Shown: positions 52,352-61,224 of the stretch, piece after piece | Numbering within the stretch: the stretch's first letter is position 1 | Layout: the number at the start of each line of letters is the position of its first letter | From: Spirosoma sp. KUDC1026 | GTDB taxonomy: Bacteria > Bacteroidota > Bacteroidia > Cytophagales > Spirosomataceae | Direction of reading: 5' to 3' | DNA length: 64,000 nucleotides | Assembly: GCF_013375035.1 (NCBI RefSeq) | Contig: NZ_CP056032.1 | Span: forward strand, 3,080,001 to 3,144,000 | Position numbers and translations under genes: made by a program | The notes under the pieces: model-generated | The model's input: the letters and a program-made list of their open reading frames with translations, nothing else | Databases searched by the model: none | Told to the model about the DNA's origin: nothing

Positions 52352-53557
52352 ATGGCAAATTCTTTACTGCAAGCGGCACCCGTCCGTCGGATTCGGTACA
52401 TCATATTTCTGAAAGATGTCCTGATTCTGTCGTTAACTACGTTTGGCGGCCCCCAGGTGCATCTGGCAATGCTTTACGAGCGCTTCGTGAAGAAACGGCG
52501 CTATATTACTGAGAATGAACTGCTGGAGCTGAACGCGCTTGGTCAGATTCTTCCCGGTCCAACCTCCACCCAGACCATTACCGCCGTTGGCTTCAAAATT
52601 GGTGGTCCTAATCTGGCATACCTGACGTTACTGGTATGGGTGCTGCCGGCCGTGTCGCTGATGACGGCGGTGGGCATGATTATGTTTTACCTGGAGCAGC
52701 GGCATCTATCCCTGCGTTTCGCCCGCTTTATTCAGCCGATGGCCGTGGGCTTTCTGATCGTAGCGGGCTATCGTATAGGCCAGAAGGTTATCAAAAACCA
52801 GGTGAGTCTGGCGCTGGCAGTCACGGCGGCCCTGGTGGCGTACGTATTCCGATCGCCCTACATGACACCGATTGTGATCATTCTCGGTGGACTGACGACG
52901 GCGCTGACGTATGAGAAGCAGGACAAAATGGAAAAGCAGCCCCTTCGCATCGAATGGAGCAATTTTCTGCTGTGGCTGGGTGTTCTGATCGGCGCTGCTG
53001 GCTTGGGGGCCGTTACCCAGTCGCTGCCAGTTCGGTTGTTCGAGAATTTCTACCGGAACGGCAGCCTCGTTTTTGGCGGTGGGCAGGTGCTGACGCCCAT
53101 GCTCTACAACGAGTTTGTGGCGTTTAAACACTACCTGACCCGCGAAGAATTTTTGTCCGGCCTGGGGCTGGTGCAGGCCGTACCGGGGCCGGTTTTTGCC
53201 TTTGCGTCTTACATCGGGGCTATGTCCATGCGCGACTCCGGGCTGATGGGTCAGTTCTGGGGAAGTTTTGTATCCACAGCGGGGATTTTCCTGCCCGGTA
53301 CGTTCCTGATCTTCTTTGTCTACCGGTTCTGGGAACAGCTCAAACGCTACCGCGTGGTACGTGCCTCGTTGGAAGGGGTTAACGCGGCCAGTACGGGGCT
53401 CACGGCTGCAGCGGCCATCGTCCTGTTTCAGCCGATGGCTCCCCACTGGCCGTCTGTGGTGGTAGTGGGGCTAACCATGCTGGCGCTGGTTTATACCCGC
53501 ATTCCCCCCGTTGTGTTGATTGCCATTGGTTTACTGACCGGGGTGGTCATTCCGTGA
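52352..53557 (+). CDS. chrA: ChrA-family chromate transporter (two CHR domains)
   Basis: A 401-residue membrane protein of the long CHR type. Both CHR halves are visible: TTFGGPQVHLAMLYERFV with ALGQILPGPTSTQ in the first, and SLVFGGGQVLTPMLYNEFV with LVQAVPGPVFAFASYIGAM in the second, giving the FGGxxxH/Q and PGP motifs. The family exports chromate in exchange or by proton-motive force, but many members have no tested substrate. There is no chromate reductase or ChrB regulator nearby, so chromate resistance is not certain. Confidence 0.92.
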   Translation: MANSLLQAAPVRRIRYIIFLKDVLILSLTTFGGPQVHLAMLYERFVKKRRYITENELLELNALGQILPGPTSTQTITAVGFKIGGPNLAYLTLLVWVLPAVSLMTAVGMIMFYLEQRHLSLRFARFIQPMAVGFLIVAGYRIGQKVIKNQVSLALAVTAALVAYVFRSPYMTPIVIILGGLTTALTYEKQDKMEKQPLRIEWSNFLLWLGVLIGAAGLGAVTQSLPVRLFENFYRNGSLVFGGGQVLTPMLYNEFVAFKHYLTREEFLSGLGLVQAVPGPVFAFASYIGAMSMRDSGLMGQFWGSFVSTAGIFLPGTFLIFFVYRFWEQLKRYRVVRASLEGVNAASTGLTAAAAIVLFQPMAPHWPSVVVVGLTMLALVYTRIPPVVLIAIGLLTGVVIP

Positions 53558-53611
53558 GCAAACAAGTCATCTCTTAAAATTTATATAATCAGTTACCTAA
53601 ACCTGTTAATC

Positions 53612-54457
53612 ATGAAGAAAATTACTCGCTTTCTGTTCATTAGCTCTGTCGTTACTACGTCATTCGCTCAGGCCCAGACAATTAATCTGAAACCGCTCTG
53701 GGAGACCGATACAACCATCCGTACCCCCGAATGCGTGCTGGTCGATCCTGCCAGAAAGGTGCTGTACGTAGCCTGTATCAATGGTGGCCCATCGCTGGAA
53801 AACAAAACCAGTTACGTGGCTAAACTGGGGATGGATGGTAAGGTGATTCAGATGAAATTCACCGAGAACCTAAACTCGACAAAAGGGATGGGTATTCTGG
53901 GCGACAAACTCTACGTCACGGAAATGACGCAGGTCGCCGAAATCGCGTTGGCAACCGGAAAAATTGTGAACCGGTATCCCGTCGACGGGGCTAAATTCCT
54001 CAACGACATTGCCGTTGATACGAAGAAAGGTATTATTTATGTTTCGGATTCAAACGACAGCAAAATATGGGCCTTACAGAATGGAAAAATGACTCTTGTT
54101 CTGGGAGGGGCTCCGCTGAAAGGCAATAATGGACTCTTGTTTGAGAACGATCAGGTCCTGATCGGTAACGGCGATGGCTCCTTGCTGTCCATGAATCCGA
54201 CCACCAAAGAAGTAAAAACGATTGCCAAAGGCATGGGGGGGATCGACGGAATTGTGGCCCTCGGCAACAAAAAATACATTGTTACCGAGTGGGGCGGTAA
54301 GGTGTGGTACGTCAATTCTGACGGTACGCCCGAGCTCAAACTCGATACGTCGGCGGAGAAAATCAACACGGCGGACATTGGCTACGATCCCGCCAGCAAA
54401 GTGTTATTTATCCCTACGTTCTTCCACAACACCGTTAAAGCCTACTCGGTGAAGTAA
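53612..54457 (+). CDS. SMP-30/gluconolactonase-like beta-propeller protein, exported
   Basis: A 281-residue protein with a signal peptide (MKKITRFLFISSVVTTSFAQA). Repeated blades such as PECVLVDPARKVLYVACI, LNDIAVDTKKGIIYVSDS and TADIGYDPASKVLFIPTF form a six-bladed propeller of the SMP-30/NHL type. Metal-site acids are possible in PECVL and NDIAV, the places where lactonases have Glu and Asn. It may bind or hydrolyse a lactone, but similar proteins also act as simple binding scaffolds. It is followed directly by a strong terminator. Confidence 0.85.
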   Translation: MKKITRFLFISSVVTTSFAQAQTINLKPLWETDTTIRTPECVLVDPARKVLYVACINGGPSLENKTSYVAKLGMDGKVIQMKFTENLNSTKGMGILGDKLYVTEMTQVAEIALATGKIVNRYPVDGAKFLNDIAVDTKKGIIYVSDSNDSKIWALQNGKMTLVLGGAPLKGNNGLLFENDQVLIGNGDGSLLSMNPTTKEVKTIAKGMGGIDGIVALGNKKYIVTEWGGKVWYVNSDGTPELKLDTSAEKINTADIGYDPASKVLFIPTFFHNTVKAYSVK

Positions 54458-54474
54458 TCTTGACTAGTGCTGTT

Positions 54475-54521
54475 AATGAATAGGCCCCATCAGTGCTAAA
54501 AGCTGATGGGGCCTATTCATT
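54475..54521 (+). terminator. Strong terminator hairpin after the propeller gene
   Basis: A perfect 19-bp inverted repeat (54475-54493 with 54503-54521, core TAGGCCCCATCAG) with a 9-base loop, 18 bases past the stop codon. The IS982 element is inserted two bases beyond it, which may have displaced the original downstream sequence. Confidence 0.8.
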
Positions 54522-54529
54522 CTATGTTA

Positions 54530-55536
54530 ACGTGAATTATGGATAACTCCCCATTTAACTGACTGATAGTAAGTACATAGTGAGCAAGTGATAGCGAGAT
54601 TTGCACTGCCAAGTAACAAAACTCAATCACCTGCTCCTATGCTTCGCGAAGATAAGGCCCTTAAATTAATTGAGATCTTCATCACCTGTGATGATTTTTG
54701 CAATGTCCTGACCCAGTGGCAAATGCAGCAAGGCACCTTGCCCACTATTCGACAGGGCGAGTTAACCGACAGTGAGATGTTAGCGATCACAATCTTCTAT
54801 CATCATTCAGGGGCCAAATGCTTTCAGTACTATTACCAAGACTGGGTAGAGGCTCAACTAAGGAGTTATTTTCCCAAGTTGATCAGTTACGAGCGATTCG
54901 TGGCCCGTATGCCTCGCTTACTACCTGGACTTTTTGTACTCTTAAAATGGCTTTGTGCCCAAGGCCAGCGAACCGGCTTCTACATTGTCGATAGTAAACC
55001 GCTGGCCGTCTGTGATAACCATCGCATCCAGGCCAATAAGGTCTTTGCTGGCCTGGCCGCCCGTGGGAAGTCCTCTATGGGCTGGTTCTTTGGGCTAAAA
55101 GCGCATTTAGTCATTAATCAGTACGGCGAGTTAATCAATTTTATCATTACGCCTGGTAATGTCTCGGACAACAACGCCAGCTTATTGCCAGAGCTACTGG
55201 CGGATTTGCAGGGACAGTGCTTTGGCGACCGGGGGTATTTGACTAAACTGTTTGCCGAGTTTTACCAGCGAGGTCTTCATTTAGTAACCAAGCTTCGACG
55301 CCGGATGAAGAACACCTTGATGCCCTTGAGTGATAAACTCAACTTACGCAAGCGCGGCTTAATCGAATCGGTCAATGCCTTGCTAACATCGGTCTTCGAC
55401 CTCGAACACACTCGCCATCGGAGTGCGCTTAATAGCCAGATCAATGTCTTGGCAGGTTTGATCGCTTATTGTTTTCATGACCGTAAGCCATCTATTGTGA
55501 TCCCAGTTCAAAAACGCATTTATCCATAATTCACGT
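54530..55536 (+). mobile_element. Intact IS982-family insertion sequence
   Basis: A 1007-bp element with perfect 17-bp terminal inverted repeats (54530-54546 and 55520-55536, ACGTGAATTATGGATAA). It is flanked by a 7-bp direct repeat TATGTTA (54523-54529 and 55537-55543), the target duplication. One transposase gene spans the interior on the plus strand. Intact ends, intact gene and an identical target duplication point to a recent insertion. Confidence 0.93.
54639..55529 (+). CDS. IS982-family transposase
   Basis: A 296-residue DDE transposase. Family segments: SYERFVARMPRLLPGLFVLL, the first catalytic Asp in FYIVDSKPLAVCDNHRI, KSSMGWFFGLKAHLVINQYG, the second Asp in FGDRGYLTKLFAEF, and the Glu in KRGLIESVNALLTSVFDLEH. 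ATG 54639 starts the family's usual N-terminus (MLREDKALKLIEIF); an upstream start at 54588 would add 17 untypical residues. The frame is unbroken, so the element is probably able to move. The tail ends inside the right terminal repeat. Confidence 0.93.
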   Translation: MLREDKALKLIEIFITCDDFCNVLTQWQMQQGTLPTIRQGELTDSEMLAITIFYHHSGAKCFQYYYQDWVEAQLRSYFPKLISYERFVARMPRLLPGLFVLLKWLCAQGQRTGFYIVDSKPLAVCDNHRIQANKVFAGLAARGKSSMGWFFGLKAHLVINQYGELINFIITPGNVSDNNASLLPELLADLQGQCFGDRGYLTKLFAEFYQRGLHLVTKLRRRMKNTLMPLSDKLNLRKRGLIESVNALLTSVFDLEHTRHRSALNSQINVLAGLIAYCFHDRKPSIVIPVQKRIYP

Positions 55537-55583
55537 TATGTTACTCAAAAAGTTGACCTGAGTACAGCACGTAGTCGTATCTA

Positions 55584-56933
55584 CTACTCGTCCGCCGAAA
55601 CGGTATGAATGGGCTGGTAAGGCGGCTGAGGATGCGAAGTGCCGTTGGCAGGTTTCTCCTGAGCCGTGCCGTTAGTGGCCACCCCCTTGGTGGGAGACAG
55701 GCGCCCTTTCAGCAGCTGTTTCTGCTCATCGTCCGTCAGCGAGCCGCGAATGGCTTCGCCCTGGTTGTAGCCGTCGTTGAACGTACTGATGCGGCTATCG
55801 GCCAGGGCCAGTTTCAGTTCGGCCATTAGCGTGTTTAATTCGGCCCTCGTTGTCTGCCGCTGGGTTTTCAGCTCGTCGAGGGTTGGGAGCAGGTCCAGGT
55901 TGTGCTGGAGCACGTTCTGCTGCGTCCGCTGTTCAGCCAGCTGGGTCAGCAGAGGTTCCATGTCCGTATCCAGGCGTTTGAGCCGACGGCGTAGCTTCCA
56001 GAGTTTAATATCAGCCTGGAGCCAGCGGAACCAGAACGCCGACAGTACGGGCAGCGCAATACCCAGACAGACAGCCCCCGCCAGCGCAAACAAAATGCCG
56101 CTTAGGACGAACGACAGCAGCGCCCAGGGACTGTTGACCAGCGCCAGATTTAGCTCGCTCGATTCGCTCAACTGTTTTTCGATCTTGCTGAGCGTAACAG
56201 CATCGAGCGCCTGCGTCGTGGCCGTTGGGTCGGTGTTCAGCTGTAGCTGGCGTACCGATTTGTTGATGGCGGCCTTCAACTGATCCGTGCGGTAGGCTTC
56301 GTACCGGAACCAGCCCAGCACGGCCAGCGTGAGAACCGAGAAAACAGCCAGTGTAATCTTGAAGCGTTCGTACTTGCTGCGATTAGCGACCGGGTCTTCC
56401 TGGTACGGCTGCTCGATCAGCCGGTCGTAGGCGGGTTTTAACAGAATAGAGACCATCGCCAGACCAACCGCGAAGGCCCAGGCTTCGTTGGTATTGCGGA
56501 TATTCAGGGCGTAGGCGACAATCTCGTGGGAGATAATAAGATCCCCCGCCAGAAACGAAATTCCCGCGATCAGAAAGAGAATTCCCGCCAGCAATGAATA
56601 ATCCGGCGATGCCTTCGCCCGGCGTTCGCGGAGCTGGTCGCGGTCGGCAATGAGCGTCTGCCGGTCTGCCTCGCGGCTCTCGACCTGTTTCGCCAGACGT
56701 TCGACCTGCAGGGCGTGATTCTGCAACTCGGCGTAGGTAGCCCGCCGGGCGTTGGTCGCGTCGGTCAACTGCCGCTCGGTGTCGGTCAGTTCCGTTTGTT
56801 TTTGTTCGATACGTTCGGCCAGCCAGTCGGAATTAACCCGACTCGACAGATAGCCTTCGTAGTTTTCCCGACTGACGCCCTCCACGCCACTGGTGTAGCC
56901 ATGACGAAAATCGGGATTAGTATTCATTTCCAT
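55584..56933 (-). CDS. Coiled-coil membrane protein of unknown function
   Basis: A 449-residue protein. Order: a short Gly/Asn head, a coiled coil at about 38-108 (EQKQTELTDTERQLTDATN), two membrane helices (about 110-170: LLAGILFLIAGISFLAGDLI and AWAFAVGLAMVSILLKPAY), a third at about 195-210, one more hairpin at about 270-305, a second coiled coil (LWKLRRRLKRLDTDMEPLL) and a low-complexity tail. I recognise no family. The form suggests a membrane-anchored scaffold or sensor. It is not clearly in an operon: 200 non-coding bases separate it from the permease gene. Confidence 0.75.
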   Translation of the reverse strand: MEMNTNPDFRHGYTSGVEGVSRENYEGYLSSRVNSDWLAERIEQKQTELTDTERQLTDATNARRATYAELQNHALQVERLAKQVESREADRQTLIADRDQLRERRAKASPDYSLLAGILFLIAGISFLAGDLIISHEIVAYALNIRNTNEAWAFAVGLAMVSILLKPAYDRLIEQPYQEDPVANRSKYERFKITLAVFSVLTLAVLGWFRYEAYRTDQLKAAINKSVRQLQLNTDPTATTQALDAVTLSKIEKQLSESSELNLALVNSPWALLSFVLSGILFALAGAVCLGIALPVLSAFWFRWLQADIKLWKLRRRLKRLDTDMEPLLTQLAEQRTQQNVLQHNLDLLPTLDELKTQRQTTRAELNTLMAELKLALADSRISTFNDGYNQGEAIRGSLTDDEQKQLLKGRLSPTKGVATNGTAQEKPANGTSHPQPPYQPIHTVSADE

Positions 56934-57140
56934 ACGTGTCGATTCATTACGTTTCCGCCAGTAAGTCTGCTCACACTCGAGTCGACCGGGTGTCGTTGGC
57001 GGAAGCGGTTCAATGCGAACAAGTTATCCCTGCCGGGAGGACAAAATCCGGTCGGCAAGCCTGATCGCTGCGTTGAAAACGGTGGTAAATACGTGAATAG
57101 TGCCCCAATGATCCAAATATCGGCCAAACTGAAGCCTGTC

Positions 57141-58484
57141 TCATTGCCGGATCGTGGGGAGAATGAGGAACCGAAACAATAGCCAGCAGCCTGCCATCAG
57201 TCCCGCAAAAATGGCCGTAAGTCCCGGAAAATACCACATGATGGCTACCAGACACACTAGCGATAAGGCCAGCGCTACGAACGGAACGACCGGATACCAG
57301 GGGGTCTGAAACGGGCGTTCCAGCCTGGGTTCGCGCCGACGCAACGCGAACAGGCTAACCATACTGACAATGTACATCAGCACAGCGCCCAGCGCCGACA
57401 GCGTAATAATTTCGCCCGTCGTTCCCGAATAAAGCGCGGCCAGCCCAATTAGTCCGCCGATGATCAGCGACCAGTGCGGTGTTCTGAAGCGCTTGTTCAC
57501 GTCGGCCATAAACGACGGCAAATAGCCCGCCCGGGCCAGGGCGAATAACTGCCGGGAATACCCCAGGGTATTGGCGTGAAACGAAGCGATCAGCCCAAAG
57601 AGGCCAAGCCCCGCAAAAACTTTGGCCCACGAATTCTGGCGCCCCAGCGCCATAGCCAACGTTTCGGGGAGGGGATAATCAATCTGACTCAACTGCCGCC
57701 AGTCGCCTACGCCCGCGCAGAGGAGCATGGTGCCGATGGCCAGCACGACCAGCGTACCGATACTGAGCAGATACCCACGGGGAATGGTTTCATGCGGATC
57801 TTTGACTTCCTCGGCGACCATCGCTACCCCTTCGATGGCCAGGTAGAACCAGATGGCAAACGGAATGGCTGCGAAGATGCCGCCAACGCCAAACCCTTCA
57901 TTATGAGCCAGAACGTTTTCGGTTTTGTAGGATGGAGCAACCAGCGCCATAAAAACCAGCAGTTCAACGACCGATAGAATGGTGATGATCACCGAAAAGT
58001 TAGCGGACTCCTTAACGCCCAGGATATTGATGCCGATAAACACGAAGTAAGCCCCCACGGCCACGCCCAATACTGGTAATTCAGGGTGCAGAAAATGGGC
58101 GTAGGCTCCCAGGGCCGCGGCAATGGCCGGGGGAGCCATCAGGAAATCGACCAGCGTAGCGAAACCAGCGATGAACCCACCCGTCGGGCCAAACGCCCGG
58201 GATGCGTAGGCAAATGGCCCACCCGCGTCGGGAATGGCCGTTGTCAGTTCGGTATAGCTGAAAATGAACGCAATGTAAAGGATTGTAACCAGCAACGTCG
58301 CGATCAGAAAACCAATTGTTCCGGCCGTGGCCCAGCCATAATTCCAGCCGAAATACTCGCCCGAAATCACCATACCAACCGCAATGGCCCAGAGCTGCGT
58401 AGTGGTGATGACTTTCCGCAAAGACGGGCTGGACGAAGCGTTGGACGCAGGCAGTGGGGCGGAGCTTTTCGGCGGGTTGTTCAT
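57141..58484 (-). CDS. APC-superfamily amino acid/ethanolamine permease
   Basis: A 447-residue transporter with about 12 helices. The segment WAIAVGMVISGEYFGWNYGW in helix 1 and ELTTAIPDAGGPFAYASRAFG match the ethanolamine permease (Eat) group, as do ANTLGYSRQLFALARAGYLP and NKRFRTPHWSLI of later loops. It probably takes up ethanolamine or a small amine or amino acid by proton symport. No ethanolamine ammonia-lyase genes are nearby. ATG 58484 is chosen, leaving a Ser/Pro-rich cytosolic head of about 25 residues. Confidence 0.87.
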   Translation of the reverse strand: MNNPPKSSAPLPASNASSSPSLRKVITTTQLWAIAVGMVISGEYFGWNYGWATAGTIGFLIATLLVTILYIAFIFSYTELTTAIPDAGGPFAYASRAFGPTGGFIAGFATLVDFLMAPPAIAAALGAYAHFLHPELPVLGVAVGAYFVFIGINILGVKESANFSVIITILSVVELLVFMALVAPSYKTENVLAHNEGFGVGGIFAAIPFAIWFYLAIEGVAMVAEEVKDPHETIPRGYLLSIGTLVVLAIGTMLLCAGVGDWRQLSQIDYPLPETLAMALGRQNSWAKVFAGLGLFGLIASFHANTLGYSRQLFALARAGYLPSFMADVNKRFRTPHWSLIIGGLIGLAALYSGTTGEIITLSALGAVLMYIVSMVSLFALRRREPRLERPFQTPWYPVVPFVALALSLVCLVAIMWYFPGLTAIFAGLMAGCWLLFRFLILPTIRQ

Positions 58485-58694
58485 CAGGTTGCGAAGAAGA
58501 CTAGTGGCGTAAAGAGCAATCAATAGCTACGTGTGGACATCGACTGTTGCTGCAAAATAGCGAACAGGCGTTTACAATGCTATTACGTCCTTTGTCCTGC
58601 TGACAAACATCAGCGCCCAGTAGGAGTATCCTATGGGTGCCAACGAAGAATAAACTCTACGTATCAGACAGCGCACACTCAATCCGCTGTTTTT

Positions 58695-58766
58695 AGAAAA
58701 TTCCACCAGATCGGGATGATTAGCGGCCAGATTATGCCGGTCGGTGTCCAGATCATAGAGGTCCCA
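58695..58766 (-). pseudogene. Sulfatase C-terminal relic in a gene-free stretch
   Basis: The 500 bases from 58485 to 58987 hold no intact gene. In the minus frame at 58766-58695 the translation is PWDLYDLDTDRHNLAANHP followed by DLVEF, which copies the end of many arylsulfatases (LYDL-x-D...NLA...HP). A stop codon lies just upstream in frame and neighbouring frames carry further protein-like pieces, so this is a decayed gene. The plus-strand reading frame across the same stretch shows no family features. Confidence 0.45.
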
Positions 58767-58987
58767 TGGGCACTAGGGACGCCGACGGCTTTCCTCTTGC
58801 CTGCCGAGATCACCCGTCCACCGGATAGGCTTTATCCAATAGTCGGATGGCTATTGTTCCGATACTACAGAAAGGGGAGTGACCCGTTAGGCTACTACTT
58901 GGCGCTGGTTTATTAACAGCTTCAAGAATCACAAATCGGTTAAGAGCACCCGTCGGAGCCTGACTTTCATGAAGGCAAGACTGCCGA

Positions 58988-59719
58988 TTAATTATATCGT
59001 TGCAGGAAAACGCGCTGGAGAGCCTGCCACAGCCGTTTTTTTAACGCCTGATCGGCTTCGATAGTCGGCAGTGAATCGGCCATCAGGAAGGTAATACCCT
59101 CGAACCGAACCGGCGAGTACCGGTCCATCATGATGTCGAGGTTGATGCGTTCAAACGGTACCCCGAACGTAATGAAATGGTTGATGTATTTGCCCTTCAG
59201 CAGTTCGTCGAAGTTGACGTCCCGAACGCCATGCAGATTCAGCAGATCGACGCCGTCGATGTTCAGGTTCACGGCTTTCAGAATTTTCTCCAGAAAGAGC
59301 AGGTTGCTGGGGTCCAGTTCTTCGTCGGCCAAGACAAGCACTTTGTGGTTCAGCTTCGGCAGGCGCGACTGTTGTTGAATGGGGGGGAGGATAGATGGTG
59401 TCGTTGGCCGCGGGGCGGGTTCTGGTAAGGGTTCGGGCGTATATACAACAACCGGCTCGGGTGCTTCGTCAGCGGGTTCGACTGCAACAGCTTCGACAGC
59501 GGCTACTGTGTCGGCCACGATAGCAGTGCCTGCCGTTATCGCGTCCAGTTCATCAAGAAAGCCAGTTGTTACAGCAACGGGTTCGGAAACAGTAGCATCA
59601 ACCGGCTCGTCCACTAACGTGTCGGTTGGCGACTGCACCACCGGAGTCCAGGCATCATCGGCCAGCCGAAATAACGTATCGGTCTGGTAGAGTGTCTGAT
59701 AAAAATTTCGGGCGGACAT
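58988..59719 (-). CDS. Conserved hypothetical protein with Pro/Glu/Val-rich linker
   Basis: A 243-residue cytosolic protein. The first 110 residues are low-complexity (Val/Ala/Asp/Glu/Pro). The C-terminal 125 residues form a compact alpha/beta domain: KVLVLADEELDPSNLLFLEKIL, DLLNLHGVRDVNFDELL, INHFITFGVPFERINLDIMM, and FLMADSLPTIEADQALKKRLW. The pattern, including the end ADSL...D...KKRLW, faintly recalls the uracil-DNA-glycosylase-like fold of the DNA polymerase III psi subunit, but that is speculation. It lies downstream of purA beyond a terminator. Confidence 0.65.
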   Translation of the reverse strand: MSARNFYQTLYQTDTLFRLADDAWTPVVQSPTDTLVDEPVDATVSEPVAVTTGFLDELDAITAGTAIVADTVAAVEAVAVEPADEAPEPVVVYTPEPLPEPAPRPTTPSILPPIQQQSRLPKLNHKVLVLADEELDPSNLLFLEKILKAVNLNIDGVDLLNLHGVRDVNFDELLKGKYINHFITFGVPFERINLDIMMDRYSPVRFEGITFLMADSLPTIEADQALKKRLWQALQRVFLQRYN

Positions 59720-59792
59720 AGGTTTTGTTTACGCTACTAAAGTTGTAAAATCCGGACCGCTTATGCAAGCCTGTCAAGGTTGGTAGTCTACT

Positions 59793-59840
59793 AGCCGGGC
59801 TATAAAAGCAAAGGAGCACCCGGCTACGAATGCTCCTTTG
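59793..59840 (-). terminator. purA terminator with an alternative competing hairpin
   Basis: The main stem (59831-59840 with 59809-59818, CAAAGGAGCA) is 10 bp and is followed on the minus strand by CTTTTAT. A second stem AGCCGGG/CCCGGCT (59793-59799 with 59819-59825) overlaps the loop of the first, so both cannot form at once. Confidence 0.7.
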
Positions 59841-59861
59841 TCTGTATCGTAATGAGGGATA

Positions 59862-61148
59862 TTAAGCCGTTACCGCCTGCCGGTGAATGATGGCTTCCCG
59901 GTCGGGGCTGGTCGAAATAAAACTGATGGGTAGTCCCAGCGCTTCTTCCAGGAACTGTACGTAATCGGCCAGTTCCGCAGGCATTTCGTCGAATGTCCGG
60001 ATATTGGCCAGGTCCGAACGCCAGCCTTTGAACGTCTTGTAAACAGGCGTCACTGCTGTGTCGCAGAGGTCATACGGCATTTGCTCCGTGACCGTACCGT
60101 CGGGCAGTTGATAGTGGGTGCAGACCTCAATTTCGTCGAAGATATTCAGCACGTCCACTTTCATCATGATCAGCTGCGTTACGCCGTTGATCATGATGGT
60201 GTATTTCAGGGCGGGCAGGTCGAGCCAGCCGCACCGGCGCGAACGTCCTGTCGTCGCGCCAAACTCTCGGCCTTCCTGCCGGATTTTTTCGCCTACTTCG
60301 TTATCCAGCTCAGTCGGGAACGGACCGCTGCCCACGCGGGTACAGTACGCTTTGAATATTCCGAATACTTCGCCAATCTGACCCGGCGCTACGCCCAGAC
60401 CGGTACAGGCTCCCGCCGACATCGTGCTCGACGACGTAACGAATGGGTACGACCCAAAGTCGAGATCCAGTAACGAGCCCTGCGCTCCTTCAGCTAAAAC
60501 TTTACGCCCATCCGTCAGAGCATTGTTTACGGCATATTCGCTATCGGTCAGCGAGAACTGCTTCATGAACTCAACGGCTGCGAAGAAATCTTCCTCGGCC
60601 TGGGGCAATACCGATGCGTAATCGAAGTTGTTCTGATCCAGAATAACCTTGTGCAGCGCGACCAGTTTGTTGTATTTATCGGCAAAGTTCGGCGACAGAA
60701 TATCACCTACCCGCATACCCTGGCGGGCTACTTTATCCTGATACGTTGGGCCGATACCCCGTAGGGTGGAACCGATCTTCGATTCGCCTTTGGCTTGTTC
60801 GTAGGCCGCGTCCAGCAGACGGTGCGTCGGCAGAATAATCGAGGCTTTCTTGGAGATCTGTAGATTCTGGGTCAGTGGCAGGTTGAACTTGGCCAATCCA
60901 TCAATTTCCTTTTTGAAAACGACTGGGTCGAGCACCACACCATTGCCGATGATGTTGAGAATGTCATTTCTGAAAATTCCGGACGGAATCTGGTGAAGGA
61001 CGTGTTTGAACCCGTCAAACTCGAGCGTATGCCCGGCGTTCGGTCCGCCCTGAAAGCGGGCTACGACCTGATATTGTGGGGCCAGTACGTCCACAATTTT
61101 GCCTTTTCCTTCGTCGCCCCACTGGAGGCCCAATAAAACATCTACCAT
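59862..61148 (-). CDS. purA: Adenylosuccinate synthase
   Basis: A 428-residue cytosolic enzyme joining IMP and aspartate with GTP to make adenylosuccinate, the first step from IMP to AMP. The GTP loop LQWGDEGKGKIVDVL is at residues 8-22; GGPNAGHTLEFDG, RGIGPTYQDKVAR, SSSTMSAGACTGLGVAP, GPFPTELDNEVG and GRSRRCGWLDLPALKY complete the active site. Full length for the family. It follows fur by 76 bases on the same strand and ends before a terminator at 59.8 kb. ppGpp is a known inhibitor of PurA, and the ppGpp enzyme gene is two genes upstream. Confidence 0.97.
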   Translation of the reverse strand: MVDVLLGLQWGDEGKGKIVDVLAPQYQVVARFQGGPNAGHTLEFDGFKHVLHQIPSGIFRNDILNIIGNGVVLDPVVFKKEIDGLAKFNLPLTQNLQISKKASIILPTHRLLDAAYEQAKGESKIGSTLRGIGPTYQDKVARQGMRVGDILSPNFADKYNKLVALHKVILDQNNFDYASVLPQAEEDFFAAVEFMKQFSLTDSEYAVNNALTDGRKVLAEGAQGSLLDLDFGSYPFVTSSSTMSAGACTGLGVAPGQIGEVFGIFKAYCTRVGSGPFPTELDNEVGEKIRQEGREFGATTGRSRRCGWLDLPALKYTIMINGVTQLIMMKVDVLNIFDEIEVCTHYQLPDGTVTEQMPYDLCDTAVTPVYKTFKGWRSDLANIRTFDEMPAELADYVQFLEEALGLPISFISTSPDREAIIHRQAVTA

Positions 61149-61224
61149 TGTTAACTAGAATAAAAGAAGAACACACTCGATCGGGTGTTTCCTGATCGTA
61201 GCCGTATGCTCCTGTCAAGTCAAT

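Noticed and set aside
52706..53446. A 246-codon minus-strand frame inside the ChrA gene
   Set aside because: It is antisense to a well-supported two-domain transporter and is rich in His/Gln/Arg as expected from a shadow frame.
56934..57140. A small minus-strand gene between the permease and coiled-coil genes
   Set aside because: The open frame (67 codons) has no signal, domain or protein-like composition.
58533..58916. A 127-codon plus-strand open frame in the gap behind the permease gene
   Set aside because: Composition is not protein-like (many Cys/Arg/Tyr, no domain), and the opposite strand carries a sulfatase-like relic in the same place.
58900..58987. A possible tRNA or small structured RNA downstream of the sulfatase relic
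   Set aside because: No cloverleaf, T-loop consensus or CCA end could be fitted.
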